Shown here in pieces: positions 43,446-56,538 of a stretch of DNA of 64,000 nt. Origin of the DNA: Isoetes taiwanensis (Eukaryota; Streptophyta; Lycopodiopsida; Isoetales; Isoetaceae); NCBI GenBank assembly GCA_021234155.1, contig JAJEKV010000001.1, forward strand, positions 16,067,491 through 16,131,490. The letters are read 5' to 3'. The translations under genes were made by a program, and so were the position numbers. Position 1 is the first letter of the stretch, and each line of letters opens with the position of its first letter. The notes below the pieces were generated by a model, which saw only the letters and a list, made by a program, of their open reading frames with translations, searched no databases and was not told the DNA's origin.

Positions 43446-45320
43446 ACTTGGTCTAGTGGTAAAACCTAGACATGTAAGTCTAGTGGTAAAACCTAGACAT
43501 GTAAGTCTAGTGGTTAACCCTCGACATGTAAACCTAGTGGTAAAACCTGTGACATGTAAGTCTGGAAGCGGTTAACCCGACATCCATGTAAAGTGGCTTT
43601 TTCTTTCAACCTAGACATGCAACCCCAGTGGTAAACCCGACATCCATGTAAAGTGGTTAACCTAGACATTTAAGTCTAGTGGGTTAACCTGTGACATGCA
43701 AGTCTAGTGCGTTAACTCGACATGTAACTCTAGTGGTAAACCTTGGTAGACATGTAAGTCTAATATTGGCTAACCTACGTAAGTCTAGTGGTTAACCCTC
43801 GACATGTAACTCTAGTGGTAAACCTAGACATGTAAGTCTAGTGGGTTAACCCGATGTAAACCTAGTGGTAGACCTAGACATGTAAGTCTAGTGGTTAAAT
43901 CTCGGTCCATCTAAAGTGGTTAACCTAGACATGCAACTCAAGTGGTAAACCCGACACATGTAAAGTGGTTAACCTAGACATGTAAGTCTAGTGGTTAACC
44001 TAGACATGTAAGTCTAGTGGTAAACCTAGACATGTAAGTCTAGGTGGGTTAACCTAGACATGTAAGCCTTAGTGGTTAACCCGGATACGTAAACCTAATG
44101 GTAAACCCAAACATAAGTCTAGTGGTTAACCCCGACATCCATGTACCTAGACATGCAACTCTAGTGGTAAACCCTCGATATCCATGTAAAGTGGTTAACC
44201 TAGACATAAGTCTAGTGGCTAACCTAGACATGTAAGTCTAGTGGGTTAACTTGACATGTAACTCTAGTGGTAAACCCGACATCCATATAAAGTGGTTAAC
44301 CCAGACATGTAACTCTATGGTAAACCCCGACATCCATGTAAAGTGGTTAACCCAGACAAGTCTAGTGGTTAACCTGTATTACGTGTCTAGGCGGTAAGCC
44401 TGTATTAATGTAAGCCTGCGGGTTAACCCACATGTAACTCTGTACTGCGAACCTAAACACGAGGTTTGGGCCATTAACCTAGACATGTAAGTCTGCTGGT
44501 TAACCCTCGACATGTAACTCTAGTGGTAAACCTGTATTACGTAAGTCTAGTGGTTAACCCGACACATGTGTAAACCTAGTGGTAAACCCAGACATGTAAG
44601 TCTAGTGGGTTAATCCGACATCCATGTAAAGTGGTTAACCTAGACATGCAACTCTAGTGGTAAACCAACATCCATGTAAAGTGGCTAACCTAGACATGTA
44701 AGTTCAAGGGTAAACCCACATTAAGTCTAGTGGTTAACCCGACATGTAACTCTAGTGGTAAACCCACATGTAAGTCTAGTGGCTAACCTGTGACATGTAA
44801 GTCTAGTGGTTAACCCTCGACATGTGTAACTCTAGGTGGTAAACCTGACATGTAAGTCTAGTGGTTAACCCGACATGTAACCTAGTGGTAAACCTCGACA
44901 TCCATGTAAAGTGGTTAACTCCAGAGAGATGCAACTCTAAAGTGGTAAACCCGACATCCATGTACAAAGGGTTAACTCCAGACATGTATGTCTAGTGGTA
45001 AACCTACATGCAAGTCTAGTGGTTAACCCGACATGTAACTCTAGTGGCAACCTGTATTATTGTTAAGTCTAGTGGTTAACCTAGACACATGTAAGTCTAG
45101 TGGTTAACCGACATGTAACTCTAGTGGTAAACCTGTATTACGTAAGTCTAGTGGTAAACCTAGACATGTAAGTCTAGTGGTTAACCCCGGATTACGTAAG
45201 TCTAGTGGTTAACCCGACATCCATGTAAAGCAGCTAACCTAGACATGCAACTCTAGTGGTAAACCCGACATCCATGTAGTGGTTAACCCAGATACATGTA
45301 AGTCTAGTGGTTAATCTGAA
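43446..45320 (-). repeat. 26-bp satellite array, minus orientation
   Basis: About 70 monomers, the longest single-orientation block. Conserved words are AGACATGTAAGTCTAGTGG and GACATCCATGTAAAGTGG. It ends where LINE-C begins. Confidence 0.96.
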
Positions 45321-46882
45321 ACGGACCGCTGTAGTCTCAAGAACGAATTTTCGTGGCATCCATGAACTAGATGTTAGTAAAGATCAAGGACCTTTATTAT
45401 CCGCTGGGATACCGAGGGGTACCACCAAGGCAAGCATAAGATTAATCAGAGATGGGAGGATGTCGAGATCATGCTATCGAAAAACACGTAAAAGCTTTTA
45501 GATCAAGGCTCTAAGGTTGAAGAAACTTTAAAGTTCGCAACATCCCCGAAGTTTGCCTCGATGAGTCAAGAAGAATGCTAAGAAATGTACCATCAAGGAT
45601 AGCAACGATTCTTCAATCCGGAGGTGGACTCCCTCGACTGCGGAAAATTGTAATGACGCCAAGATGTCGGGCTCAACATTCAAAACAAAGATCTGGAGAG
45701 GACAAGATCAGCAACGCCTATCTGGCGATGGGTAAGGGGACAAGCTGAAGGTTTGAACTCCTTTACTCTGTCTTATAAGAATGTTCTTAAATGAAGAATG
45801 AGACTCTAAATTCTAAGTTTCGGGCATTGTAGTAAGGCTGATAAAGCGACAGTGGATTTCATTGATCTCCTTTGAGGTGCATGATTCCTCTCACATCGAC
45901 AATTTTCACTCGTAGTGCTTTTATCCATTTCCCGCTTTAGGTGTCCCTCACTGGCAGGATAAGTTAAACTCCTCGATCACTAAAAGCCAAAGATGTTCCC
46001 ATTTTGTCTATTCTTAAGATGGATAATAAAATCCTATCGACAGAGCCCAGGTGGATGAGCAGAGTGTCCACTCTATTCTTTAGGAAAGAAACATGACTTC
46101 ATCTCTAACTCTCCCTTTACATTATGAGATGGCGGGCGTGATTTCATCCTGTGGAAAGAGGGAGGGCATAAGCACCTCCTAATTTGATCACCTTCCCTAA
46201 CCTCCCTCCTACTGGATCTAAATCTCATCTTAGCCACCATTTCCGTAAATCTGGGAGGTTCTGAGATCACTATTCCCTAAACAAATTTTCCCTCCTGGCC
46301 TCGTGATCTCTAAACCCATAAACTCCAGTTGGAATAATACCCTCAAGACTGTGATCAAGCATAGCAAGTTTATAGACCTTGTGATCCCAGATTCCAAAAC
46401 CTCAGAATCGTGTGGACCTCAAGGGTAAGGGCCCTACATTCGAGGAAATCAAGCAGACCTGGTTCCCAAAAAGAGCAATAAAGAGATGGAGATGGATAAT
46501 GGCTCTACATCAAGAATTGAAGGCGCTTACATTAAAGATCCGCCTCGATCCTAACTTTCTGAACTATCAACCTATCAAATGAGGTTGAAAATTGATGAGA
46601 ATATGGTGGTTACGATCGAAAAATGTTAACCTTTCTCTTAAAATTGACACAGGGACATCTTCTCTTGTCTATTCCAAAATCCCTCGACATATCCCAAAAG
46701 TGTGGAGGACACTCAAGTTTGATCAATATTGAGAACCTTGATTGAGACCGAGGAGCAAGGATTGGAAGATTGTGGATAAAAGGAAAGGAAGGGCAAAAGA
46801 AAGGCTCATCAAGGCCCCGCCAGAGCCATTCCCGTAAAATCCACTATCCAAGCCGGACAAGTGTAGGAAGGTATAAATATTA

Positions 46883-47260
46883 ATGGATAGAGAATTAATC
46901 AGAGCACTGAATCTCCGTGGCATCAATAATGGTGGCAAAAAGGGACGATTAAAGGTTTGCTTTATCCACTCTTCTCCTGACATATTATTTTCTTCTCAAG
47001 AGCACAAAATTCATGACTCCAATCACTGTGTAATGATTGGAAGGACCCCTTCCTCCCTCGGTTATGATTTATGGTCTAACTCGCATCGATTCCTCCTCGC
47101 AGGATAGCTATAGCTTGGAAGGATAATTTAAATTTCTGGATAAGTATATGGTTAATGGTAGAAGGAAGCGTGGCAGATTTTATTATGTCTCTTGGAATCG
47201 TAATTGCCTTAGTTAATATTTATGCCTTTAATAATCCCTCGGGTGGGATAGACAGGTATC
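46883..47260 (+). pseudogene. Endonuclease region of LINE-C ORF2
   Basis: The frame 46,883-47,107 reads LNLRGINNGGKKGRLKVCFI, then PDILFSSQEHKIHDSNHCV. This fits the plant L1 start N-h-R-G-h-N...K...h....PDhh.hQExK with the catalytic Glu. The later SSLGYDLWSNSHRFLLAG, GIAIAWKD and NIYAFNNPSG follow in other frames. Confidence 0.65.
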
Positions 47261-48299
47261 CTAACAGAAAGTTAAGAAATGCCTAGATAACATCGAATTT
47301 GATGAGTGTATTCTTGGGGAGACCCCAACATGGTTACTAATGATTTTATGAAAATAAGCAATACAGCCTTTAGGAACTCAAGAGAAGAAAGCTTAAAATC
47401 TTTATCAATGTACCACATAATCTAACCCTTTGGCAAGAACTAAGCCCAATTCATATAGTTGGATCTGGACAAGAGAAGTGATCCCACCCTTTGTCTCATG
47501 ATGTGTTTTATTTATCCTAGAATCTCCTCGAATTTTGTAGAAGCAATAGAACTTATTTCCAAATTGAATACCAACTTGTCGATCTGGAAGATTTTTAGAC
47601 AAGCTTGGAGCAGGTTATTTCCAGATTTCCCAAGCCCCGAGGGTCACCTCTAGTTGGATAAGCCTTGGTGGATAGTGGCTCTGCGCCATAAAAAATTGGC
47701 TAAAAAGAATGGGGAAGAGTGTGCACCAACGTAAAATGGCCATTACCACGCTTTAATAACTCTGAGAGAATCTCTCTCATCGCCCGCAGGACCTCGGGCG
47801 ACGACAAAAGTTTTATTAATCGAGAGAGGAGATCAAAATTGCACAAGGTTGGAGGCTTATACAAAATAAGGGAAACTCAAGGATGATGAGAGGTGTAGTT
47901 CAAGTTCTTCAAAGCCAAAGGGAGAATAAAAGAAATCACATCTTTGATATAGTTGGGATGAGGTGATTGTAGAGGAAGATCTAATTGCCAAGGTGCAGCC
48001 AATCGAAAGCACTTCACCAACATTATGGGAACCAAGGTCGATTGTCCGTGATAATAGGATGGACGGTTTCCATTAATGTTCAAATTTAGATAGGATAAAG
48101 GGAGGATAACTTCACTATCCACTGTGTCTTTCACAAATAATGATTCCTCCAAACCCACAGAGAAATGGATAAAGTTGAAAACCCCTTTAATCTCGATGGT
48201 CTACCAAAGGAATTCCTTCCTCATAGCCTTGGCCTCTTTACCCTGATAGCATAACAAATATGGCTAATCCAGTCTCGTGGAAAGAAATGTTTGGATGCC

Positions 48300-49130
48300 G
48301 TGGATAAAATACTAGTTTGATAGCATTGATTCCTAAGGTGATTATGCCAAAGATCGCTCCTCAGATTATAGGCCCATTCTCATCAAACGCGTATTTCCAT
48401 AGTTAATTTCAGTGGACGACAAAAGAAGGCTCAAGCCCATCCTTGATAAAATTATAAGTTCCTCCCCGTCGATATCCCGGGCGACGCATCTATCTTTGGA
48501 TAATGTGGTGACAAACCTATCTCATCTTCAACCTGGGCCAAGCAAGGATTCCAGCGTGATATAGCCCTCACTATCGGATATAACAAAGGCATCTCTCGAC
48601 ACTGCCTGAGCTTCCTCGACAAATGCCGCAGGGCGCGGGTTTTTCCTCAAGAGGTGACTCGACTTTAAAGCTATTCTCAACAACTCAAGATCCTCTCGAC
48701 CAATGGTGACTGCAATTTTTTCCTTGAAGAGGGGGTAAACAAGGGTGCCCCTTGCCCCCTTCCTTCTTCCTCCTAATCATTATGGAGGCCCTCCATTGCA
48801 AAATTGAGGATGCCAAGAACTCCAATCTAATTCAAGGGCTAAATCTTCCAAAACCATGAAGGAGTTGGACTCAATTCCAATGGTCACTTTGCGCATTTAC
48901 ACTTTTATTATGTTATCTATGGATCTTCACCATTACCAATACCCGTGATAATTGAAGCCTTTGGAGATGTTTCAGTCGCAGATCAACCCTATCAAATCAA
49001 AGGTCTTGGCTAAGGATCAGGTAGTTGGGGAGCACACCTGCATATTTCCAATGTAGTATATCTCCCCTACGCCTCCCCCAAAATTTGGGAATACCCTATG
49101 CTTTAAAAAGTAGCCCCTTCATATTTGGGC
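48300..49130 (+). pseudogene. Reverse transcriptase region of LINE-C ORF2
   Basis: Motifs run in plant L1 order: IALIPKV, RPI, RLKPILDKII, KQGCPLAPFLFLLIMEALHC, and the later INPIKSKVLA-like and EYPML-like phrases. The YADD box falls in garbled sequence near 48,900 and is not readable. Frame breaks may be technical. Confidence 0.7.
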
Positions 49131-49199
49131 TGATATTATAGAAAAAATTTCAAAAAAAAAAAAAAGGTGGACAACCTAAATTCAAGTATATCCTGTAAA

Positions 49200-51015
49200 G
49201 GTGGAAGGGGCAATTATAGCTAATTGCCATTTCCTCATCACATGTTTACAAATTCTCGGGTTATCCTTTGCCCCAAAAAAGGTTTCTAACAAATTGCAAA
49301 GTATAAATTAAGTGTGTACATCTCTGTGGGCCAAAACAAGTGCCGGACTCCTATGGCTAAGTGGCGTAATGCCTGCAAAAGAAAAGGATGGTGGATTGGG
49401 GGGTTATAAACATTGAAAGTGTGGATGGCCCCCGCAAATTTAAATACTTTTCTGGGCAGCCCATAATTTGATCAAAAATCCTGTGATCCATCATCATCGC
49501 ACTATTTAAGCAAGTGTTGGTCCTTTGGTTGAGGCGTGTCAAATTGTTCTTCCTTATGCCATTTACTCCCATTTATCGTATTCAGGTCAGTCTCAGCCTT
49601 TTAATCAAAATGGATTAAAGCTTGGAATATGACGAAGGGTTTATTTGTGAACTCGATAAAGGTTTTATCCATGGATCAACACCTATTTTCCTCGAACCTC
49701 GCATTTTAACTTAACGATCCCCTTTTTATGCTTCAGATGTCATTTTCCGTGACGTGCAAAAGCTTTGGAGAAACAAAGGAGTAAACCTAATCAGGATATG
49801 TACAATGAAGATGGGATTCCGCTACCATTTGAAAACTCAGTCCTCGCAAGTAGGGAGGGAGAAATCAGAAAAATCTCTACAAATAACATCCGCACACTCC
49901 TACATGTGGCTGCTGGAGAGAGGAGGATGATAACCGGAATGGGCCATGGCGTAACTAATTCTTGAATAAAGAAAGATGGCCTATAGGTTTCTATGAGGAG
50001 AATTCAATGACCATCCAGGAGAAATGGGGAAATCGTAGAGCAGGAGATAGATGTAGGAGGAATTTGAAGTTTATGTGGTCTAGCCCGATCTACCCTAGTG
50101 AGCAAAGTCATCATTTATGTGGCAGCAAGGCACACAAAGCTCTAGCTACAAATCACAAGAGATATATATAGAATGCGTGATGTATGTGACTGATGTATGT
50201 CCAAGATGCTTTGGGACAAAGAGAAGACAGAACCACCTTTTAGGGAATGTATTTGGTCCGACTGGGTCTTGAGTTAGCTTCGTGATTTCCCTGGCTATAA
50301 CCTCTCGCTCTCTATGAGCTCCATAGACTTCTTCATGCCTCATAACTAATGACTGGAGAATCTAAGCATTCTTCTATGGAGGGATGTGGAAAGGAAGGAA
50401 TACTTTATCTTTAATAATGAAATTATCTTCACCCTCGGCGCTTATCGTGCGTGATTTCATATGATATGTTCTGGATTAATGACGCTTCATCTAATCTTAC
50501 ACTCTTTGTCATTGGCTTTTGCGGTGGATTATCTTCATATTGGTTCTGAAAAAATCAAATTGGAAGAAGACATCCCACAACCAACATGGAATGGATCAAG
50601 ATTTTAATGCCAAAACCTCGCAAGGGCATGAGGAACTGCGGTTATGTAATTGCCGGGCTGCGGACTGTACCGGATGTTCTGGCGGACCTTTTATGTCGCC
50701 AAGGACAAGAAGGGAAGATTCAATATGACCTCAAAGTCGTGACCTTGCTTATGCACCGTTGCATCCTATCCATTATGGTCGTGGGAGAGTGAAGAAAAAT
50801 CACTTAACTATAATCTCGTGGTTCCCTTCCTCGGATTGTGGAAATCTAGAATCGACAACACTATATTTTGGACCTAAAGTAGCTCAAGTGATCTGATCGC
50901 TTTATCTTTATCCTTAAACTCTATATAAAAATAACTCTTAAGTTATTAAGGTTCCTCGGGTTATACTTCCCTCAGAAAAGTAAATTTGTAACTTTATCTA
51001 TATATCAATATACAG
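49200..51015. other. Sequence after LINE-C, no clear gene
   Basis: May contain the 3' part of LINE-C. Small plus-strand frames (49,765-49,965; 49,962-50,171; 50,519-50,728) show no firm motif. AT-rich. Confidence 0.4.
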
Positions 51016-51019
51016 CCTT

Positions 51020-51270
51020 CACTAAAAAAGTCTAGTGGTTAACCTAGACACGTGAAGTCTAGGTGTACAACTTTAGATATGTAAGTCTATGGTTAACCTC
51101 GATTACGTAACTCTAGTGGTAAACCTAGACATGTAAGTCTAGTGGTAAACCTAGACATGTAAGTCTAATGGTTAACCTCGACATGTAAACCTTAGCTGTG
51201 AACCTAGACATGTAAGTCTAGTGGTTAACCTCGACATCCATGTACCTAGACATGCAACTCTAGTGCGTGG
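51020..51270 (-). repeat. Short 26-bp satellite block, minus orientation
   Basis: About nine monomers, GTAAGTCTAGTGGTAAACC type, isolated between transposon-like DNA on both sides. Confidence 0.95.
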
Positions 51271-51274
51271 AAAA

Positions 51275-51640
51275 AAATTAAGATGGCCTATATTTTTATC
51301 ATAAAAAAATGGTTTGGCTATTTTGAAAATCCTAGCATATTTTATGATCTACATTTGGCTAAAGTTATAGATATATTCATACTTTGCATTTGTTTAGAGT
51401 TGGCTAAACTTTTAGATTTAATTATTCCTTTAAATTTTGTTTGGCTATTTTTCCCTGTGCATAAAAATATGAGCAATTTGGGGCCAGTGTAGTGTTGTGT
51501 GTGACATATTCCATTACCAAGCCAAACAATCAAGTAATATACCAAACAATCAAATAATATATATAGTAAAGAAAAAACTTCAAATAAGCTTATAACATAG
51601 CTTATAATGACATTAACCATGTGCCAATTCTTTAACTAAA
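51275..51640. other. AT-rich spacer
   Basis: AT-rich, with frequent TTTGGCTA and AATCAAGTAATATA words. Overlapping frames on both strands (51,283-51,492 plus, 51,620-51,342 minus) look like composition artefacts. Confidence 0.4.
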
Positions 51641-51649
51641 AAAGAACCT

Positions 51650-54150
51650 TGAATCGCACTAACCAAAGTTCTCTGCTCATTTCCACAATGCTCATCCAAG
51701 CTATTATTGTCCACTATAGGTTCCCTCGTTGAACTCCGATGTTTCCTCGTGTAACTTAGAAGATCCCCACGCTATCTATTGTTCCATAACTCAAATGCCT
51801 TCATATGGAAAAGTCCTACCGGTGTGAGAGTAGTGCTATGCATAGTCTCAAACTTGCATCAAGGTTATCTTCAAGTCATACGCAACTTATTTTTATGAAG
51901 CTCAAAGTGTGCTAAAACAACGTTCATCTTCACCACCCATGTATCATACACAAAAACACAAGTTTGCTGCTTTAAAAGTACTCCTCGAATGGCCACCCCT
52001 CACACTATTAGAATCCAATATTCTCCAAAGACGTGTTGCTGCACCAAAACCTGCGATCCTCTAATCTTGAGTTTACAGACATACTCTTCCCAAACAATCT
52101 AGGATCGCAACATCAATTGCTCCTGCAATCGAGAAGACCTTGGCGTTTCAAGATTTCAACCTTTGGAATGCAAAAAGTAATCCTCGGCGGTAGTCATCTT
52201 ACTTTGAAAGATTTTATAAGCACACCGCCATTGAGCCTCCAAACTTGCGTGAAAACAACACCTATAGCATCAAGCACATCATCTCGTGGAAACTCAGAAT
52301 CCAAGCTCATTGACTAGATTGCGTGGATACCCACAAAGTAAGTTAGAAGCTAATCAAGTATGTTATATACACTTTTTTCCTCACTAAATGTAACACATGC
52401 AAATAAAAATCAAATACATGCAAAATTGACATAGGGTTCAAAGAAGATTTACTTGTTTCATATGAAGTTTGTAACTGCCTCAATCAAGTCTTGAAATCTT
52501 GCGTCCTTCAATTCACACTTTCATGGCTTCCTCTCCTTCCGCACCTAAAATTCATGAGAAATTGATCTTCGACATATGCATGCAACACCCTCTCATCATA
52601 TTGGCAGTAAAAGCCTCATGTGATCCAACTTGAACTGGGCTTTTGTTCTAAGCAATGAATTCTCTTGGCGAAGTTCAAAAACATGACTCTACTGTACCAA
52701 AGTATCCACACATAAATTTTCAACTTCAACTTGCAAGGATTTTCTAGCTATTGTATACTCAGTATAAAGATTTGTCCATTCCTAGAAATCAGATCACATA
52801 GTTTAGCTTCCTCATCAAAGGTTGTGAACAAAGAGTGTAAGCATGTCTCACAATCCGTCATAAGTCCCATTAGCTCAAATGCCCTTTGTAGTCAGATTTT
52901 CATCACTGAATATTCAAATATAATTCATTTGCCATACTAACCAATGATACATACTCCTCACAAAGGCGTTGCATAGGTAGGCAAAGAAACTCTTCAATAA
53001 CTTATTCCCTTTAGTGATACCACTTGCAAAGTCCCGAAATATTGCCAACCTTGAGGACTTTTGAGAAAAAACTAAAGCGATGAACTAAGTAACTCCAACT
53101 CACCAACATTTTGCGAATCGTAATTCGTTCTAGAGTGCCAAGTTGGTCCTATGAGACATGCAATGAAGCACACCGATGTAAGCAGTTTGTTTGTACTGAC
53201 GCCCAACTCGCCCTCTTCCTTGCATTACAGAAGCTCCATCACCAAAATATACAGTTTCTGGCACACCCAAGAGGAGCTAAAAGAACATTAGATAAATGCT
53301 CACACCACGAAGAGTACCTCATCAAGAAGATCTCCCTTGAGATTTAATACCTAAAAAGTGGACACGCCTGAAGTTTACAACATTGTAAAGATGCATTGCA
53401 ACCCATGAGGTATAATCCTGTCTGCCGCATCATCCGGCGGATAATGTGAAAAGAAAGATGAATTTTTGAACAATTACAAAGCTCTAATTTCAATGCAGCA
53501 TCACTCATGTGTTCGCGAACTCCCACCCTCAGCTCATCTAATGAGTTGAGGGGCATGAAGGTATTTTTGAATGAGCAATGTCATTTCCATATGAGGATGT
53601 CTCGATAGCAAATCAAAGACAACCCTAAGTTGCACCAATTTAGCCTCAAAACCAACTTATCAACTTTGGAAAAACACCTTGCATAGGGAGTAGTTTTGTT
53701 TTGTTTTTGTTGCACCTTCAACAATTGCGCTTTATAAAATAGGTCTTCAAATTCTTGAGATGTTCATCACATCCTAAATACTCTCTTGACTCCTGCACCA
53801 TCCTCACTACATACCACGACATCTTTTCTGCCATGATGTTTCATAACGCTGTCATACTTATACTTGTAAAAGTAACGCCTCTTTTTCAAAAGAACAAACT
53901 TTGCATCTTACCTCCATCTACGACATGTTTCTCACTGTGGAAATTTCGCTAACCATTCGGGTCCTAAATGAACGACCAATGACAAAGACACTTTTTCTTT
54001 TTTCTTTGTTTTCAAGGACTTGCCACTAGGCTTACTAATAGGTGAGGCAAAAGATAAAGTGGCACTTATCTTTGAGATGTTAACATGAGGACCTTCTCTT
54101 CCAAGTCGCCCCCACTCTAGACTCTTCTTCCTCATTACAAACTATGATAC
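51650..54150 (-). pseudogene. hAT-superfamily transposase copy 2 (BED finger to dimerisation domain)
   Basis: On the minus strand the frame 54,135-53,932 ends GPEWLAKFPQ. It is followed by a BED-like finger, CKVCSFEKE and YDSVMKHHGRKD (about 53,910-53,830). Near the other end come SLDSEFPRDDVLDAIGVVF (about 52,310) and the hAT C-terminal dimerisation region, EDERCFSTL, FIKNKLRM, NLDASLRLCIALLSHTGRTF (about 51,930-51,800). The E-R-x-F-S...K..hRxxL pattern is the hallmark of hATC. DNA-binding BED fingers at the N-terminus are usual in this superfamily. Middle parts are unreadable because of indels. No terminal inverted repeats were confirmed. Confidence 0.6.
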
Positions 54151-55930
54151 CTTTCCCCTACTACTACTAGTATCACAAGGTGGCTCCAAATCAACCAAAG
54201 GAAGGCCGGCTCGCTTGTTGTAAACCTAGAATTTTTATTCATGCGAGACATGTCCCTGAAAGTACGAAAGGTACACAAAAAAAAAAAAATTATGCATCAT
54301 TAAAAGCAAGATCTAACATGAAATGCAATGAAACTTACCTTGTTTTTTTTGTGGAGGAGCTTATAGCCCCGAGTCCTCAGAGCAGAATATTAAGCTTTCA
54401 CTCTAAAAATTTCTAGTAAATAAGAGATTTATAGATAAGACAAGACAAGACCAAAACTATCCGAAGAATAACAATAAAAACTAAAGAAATAACAATAAAA
54501 GAAAGGGCTAATCCACGCTTTAAACCAAACAAATGTAAAGTTTAAAACAGGGAGGAAAATGAAATGGATCTTTCCGGACCGTCAAGGAAGGGCCTCGACC
54601 TATTCTCGCATGTGTCCACGCCTATTGAGATTGATTTAACTCGGGCCGACTTTATTTTAGAGTTTTTTTCTTCGCTTGGGCATACAAGAATAAAACCAAT
54701 ACCAAGAATAGGTCTAATGGGTGGATTTATTCACTGATTTGTGTGGTCCGTAAGAATGGGCAACGTATCTAAGTGCATGCAATGAAGGGGATGGATTGAT
54801 GGGAAGTTTTGAAGAGTTTCAAGTGATTTTTGGAGTGTTCCACAACTGCAAACCATGGAGATTTAAGGAGGTTTGTATTTATTGAGAGTTTTAAACTGAT
54901 TTTTAGACAAAAGTAATTCTATTTTATTGGAATTTCGAAACTGCTCAAGGATTTGAAGGACGGATTTAAAGTGTTTTGAGGAGTTTCAAAACTCGTTCAA
55001 GGATCTCAAGGACCGACGGAAGGTTTTCAAGGATTTGAAAGAAAACCTGCCTGCTAGACTTGAGAAGGTTTTTTTTTCTTCCTGTCAGCAGATAGTATCT
55101 ACTGCACTGTGAATAAGATAAAGCGCACTTTTATCAGTTTGGCTGTGGCATGTGCCCCAGCATTCTTGCATCAATAAATATCGTCGTCCGTGAATCATAA
55201 AAGGGACAAAGCCGACTCTGCGTGAAACAAGAAACAAGCTGCAAGTAACATTAAGCGAGAAATGGTACTGAATAAACTGCCCGGCCCCTCGCCTCACAGA
55301 TGGAAATCGACACGACTTCGCAAATAGATTCATAAGATATGAATCGCTTAGAGATCAACCTCACAACACACAACTGGGTAAGAGGAAGAAGGGTGCAAGG
55401 GGAAAACGCCACAGAAAGCTAGGCCGCCAAGACAAAATATAATATAAAACATAAAAGTCAGAGACTCTTTCTCGATGCTTGCAAAGAAAGCTCTTTGTTG
55501 GGTAAAAGATGAGGCTGTCTTTCATCCATTGCCAAGCATTCTTGTTTGCGCTCCGCTTTTTTCCTTTTCTAGCCTAGCTATCATAAATGAAGAACTAAAT
55601 TTGCAATAGAAACTGAAACGAATGTAGAGCGCCAAAAGACCCAGATGGTAGGTGGCTAATCCTTTCAAATTTTATTGAAAACGTGATTAGGGTTGGCTAT
55701 TATTAAAATAATAATTAAAAAAAAAAGTTTAGCACCTAAAAGGCTATTCTTTTTGAGAAAAAGGGGAAACTTGTTTGGCAAATGTTGGAGGAAAATTGGC
55801 AGGTACATTTGTATTTATGTAAGGCGATTTTGAAGTGAAAAAAAAAACCCCCTCTATTCATATAATTGTCGCAAAAATATCCATGTACCTCTCAAAAATC
55901 TGCCATTTGGCTATATATATAGTCACACCT
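54150..55930. other. AT-rich DNA, no gene
   Basis: Contains loose repeats of AAGGATTTGAAGGA/TTTCAAAACT words (about 54,800-55,060). The minus frame 55,333-55,085 (82 codons) has no motif. Left part may be the 5' flank of the hAT copy. Confidence 0.4.
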
Positions 55931-55934
55931 TTTT

Positions 55935-56167
55935 CCATGCTCTAGTGGTAAACCCGACATCCATGTAAAGTGGTTAACCTAGACATGTAAGTTCAGTGTG
56001 GCTAACCCAGACATGTAAGTCTAGTGGTAAACCTAGAGATGCGCCTAGTGGTTAACCAGACATGTAAGTCTAGTGGTTACACCCGACATGTAACTCTAGT
56101 GGTAAACCCGGACATCCATGTAACGGGTTAACCTAGACATGCAAACTTCCAGTGGTAAACCCGACAT
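55935..56167 (-). repeat. 26-bp satellite array, minus orientation (left of the LTR)
   Basis: About nine monomers, broken by the insertion at 56,168 inside the word GACATCCATG. Confidence 0.95.
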
Positions 56168-56538
56168 TGTTGGGGTGGTCACCACCACCATACCATCACC
56201 ACACCTGCCACCACCTGCCACCACATTTGTCACCACTCAACCACACCGCTTACCATTGAGGTGGTATATGAGATCACACCGTATAGGAGATACGTTATTA
56301 CGCACGCCGCGCGTGATATTTGCACGATGCATTATGGTGTGAGGAGGCATGATCATCGTAGTATTGTCCGAGTATTGGCTGTGGTGAGAAGACTGTAGGA
56401 CGGTATCGGGAGAGAGTTTTCATTGATCTAGCTATGGATGATGATTCTTTTGTGTTGTGTAATACTGATCCGGTTAGATTAAGCTTGGATTGTTGGGTTT
56501 TTCATCCTTCCTTGCAAGGTTAGAGTTATGCCCTAACA
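56168..56538. mobile_element. Candidate solo LTR inserted in the satellite
   Basis: A 371-base non-satellite block beginning TGTTGGGG and ending CCCTAACA, i.e. the TG...CA and short inverted ends usual for LTRs. The left flank is GACAT. The right flank reads GTATAT before CCATG, where the uninterrupted satellite would be GACATCCATG, so a 5-base duplication of GACAT, slightly misread, is likely. It contains CCACC-rich repeats near the left end and no ORF. No internal retrotransposon region is present. Confidence 0.6.

Larger units (their letters stand above)
45330..49200 (+). mobile_element. LINE-C: plant L1-type retrotransposon (frames broken)
   Basis: Plus-strand order: an unresolved ORF1 region (45,330-46,700), DWKIVDKRKGRAKE near 46,760, an endonuclease start RELIRALNLRGINNGGKKGR (46,890), a GIAIAWKD-like and LVNIYAFNNPSG stretch (about 47,105-47,245), LIALIPKV...RPI (about 48,315-48,380), RLKPILDKIISSS (48,430), GVKQGCPLAPFLFLLIMEAL (48,730) and a KIEDAKNSNLIQG stretch (48,800). 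This is the common land-plant L1 type and differs from LINE-A and LINE-B. An A-run (about 49,152-49,166) may be internal or the 3' end. Every domain is cut by indels. Confidence 0.75.

Noticed and set aside
44803-44985. 60-codon minus ORF and similar ORFs inside the satellite
   Set aside because: The 26-base monomer is not a multiple of three and contains TAG in CTAG; these frames are repeat translations, not genes.
49152-49166. Definite poly(A) tail of LINE-C
   Set aside because: It lies very soon after the RT motifs, so it may be an internal A-run; not used as the element end with confidence.
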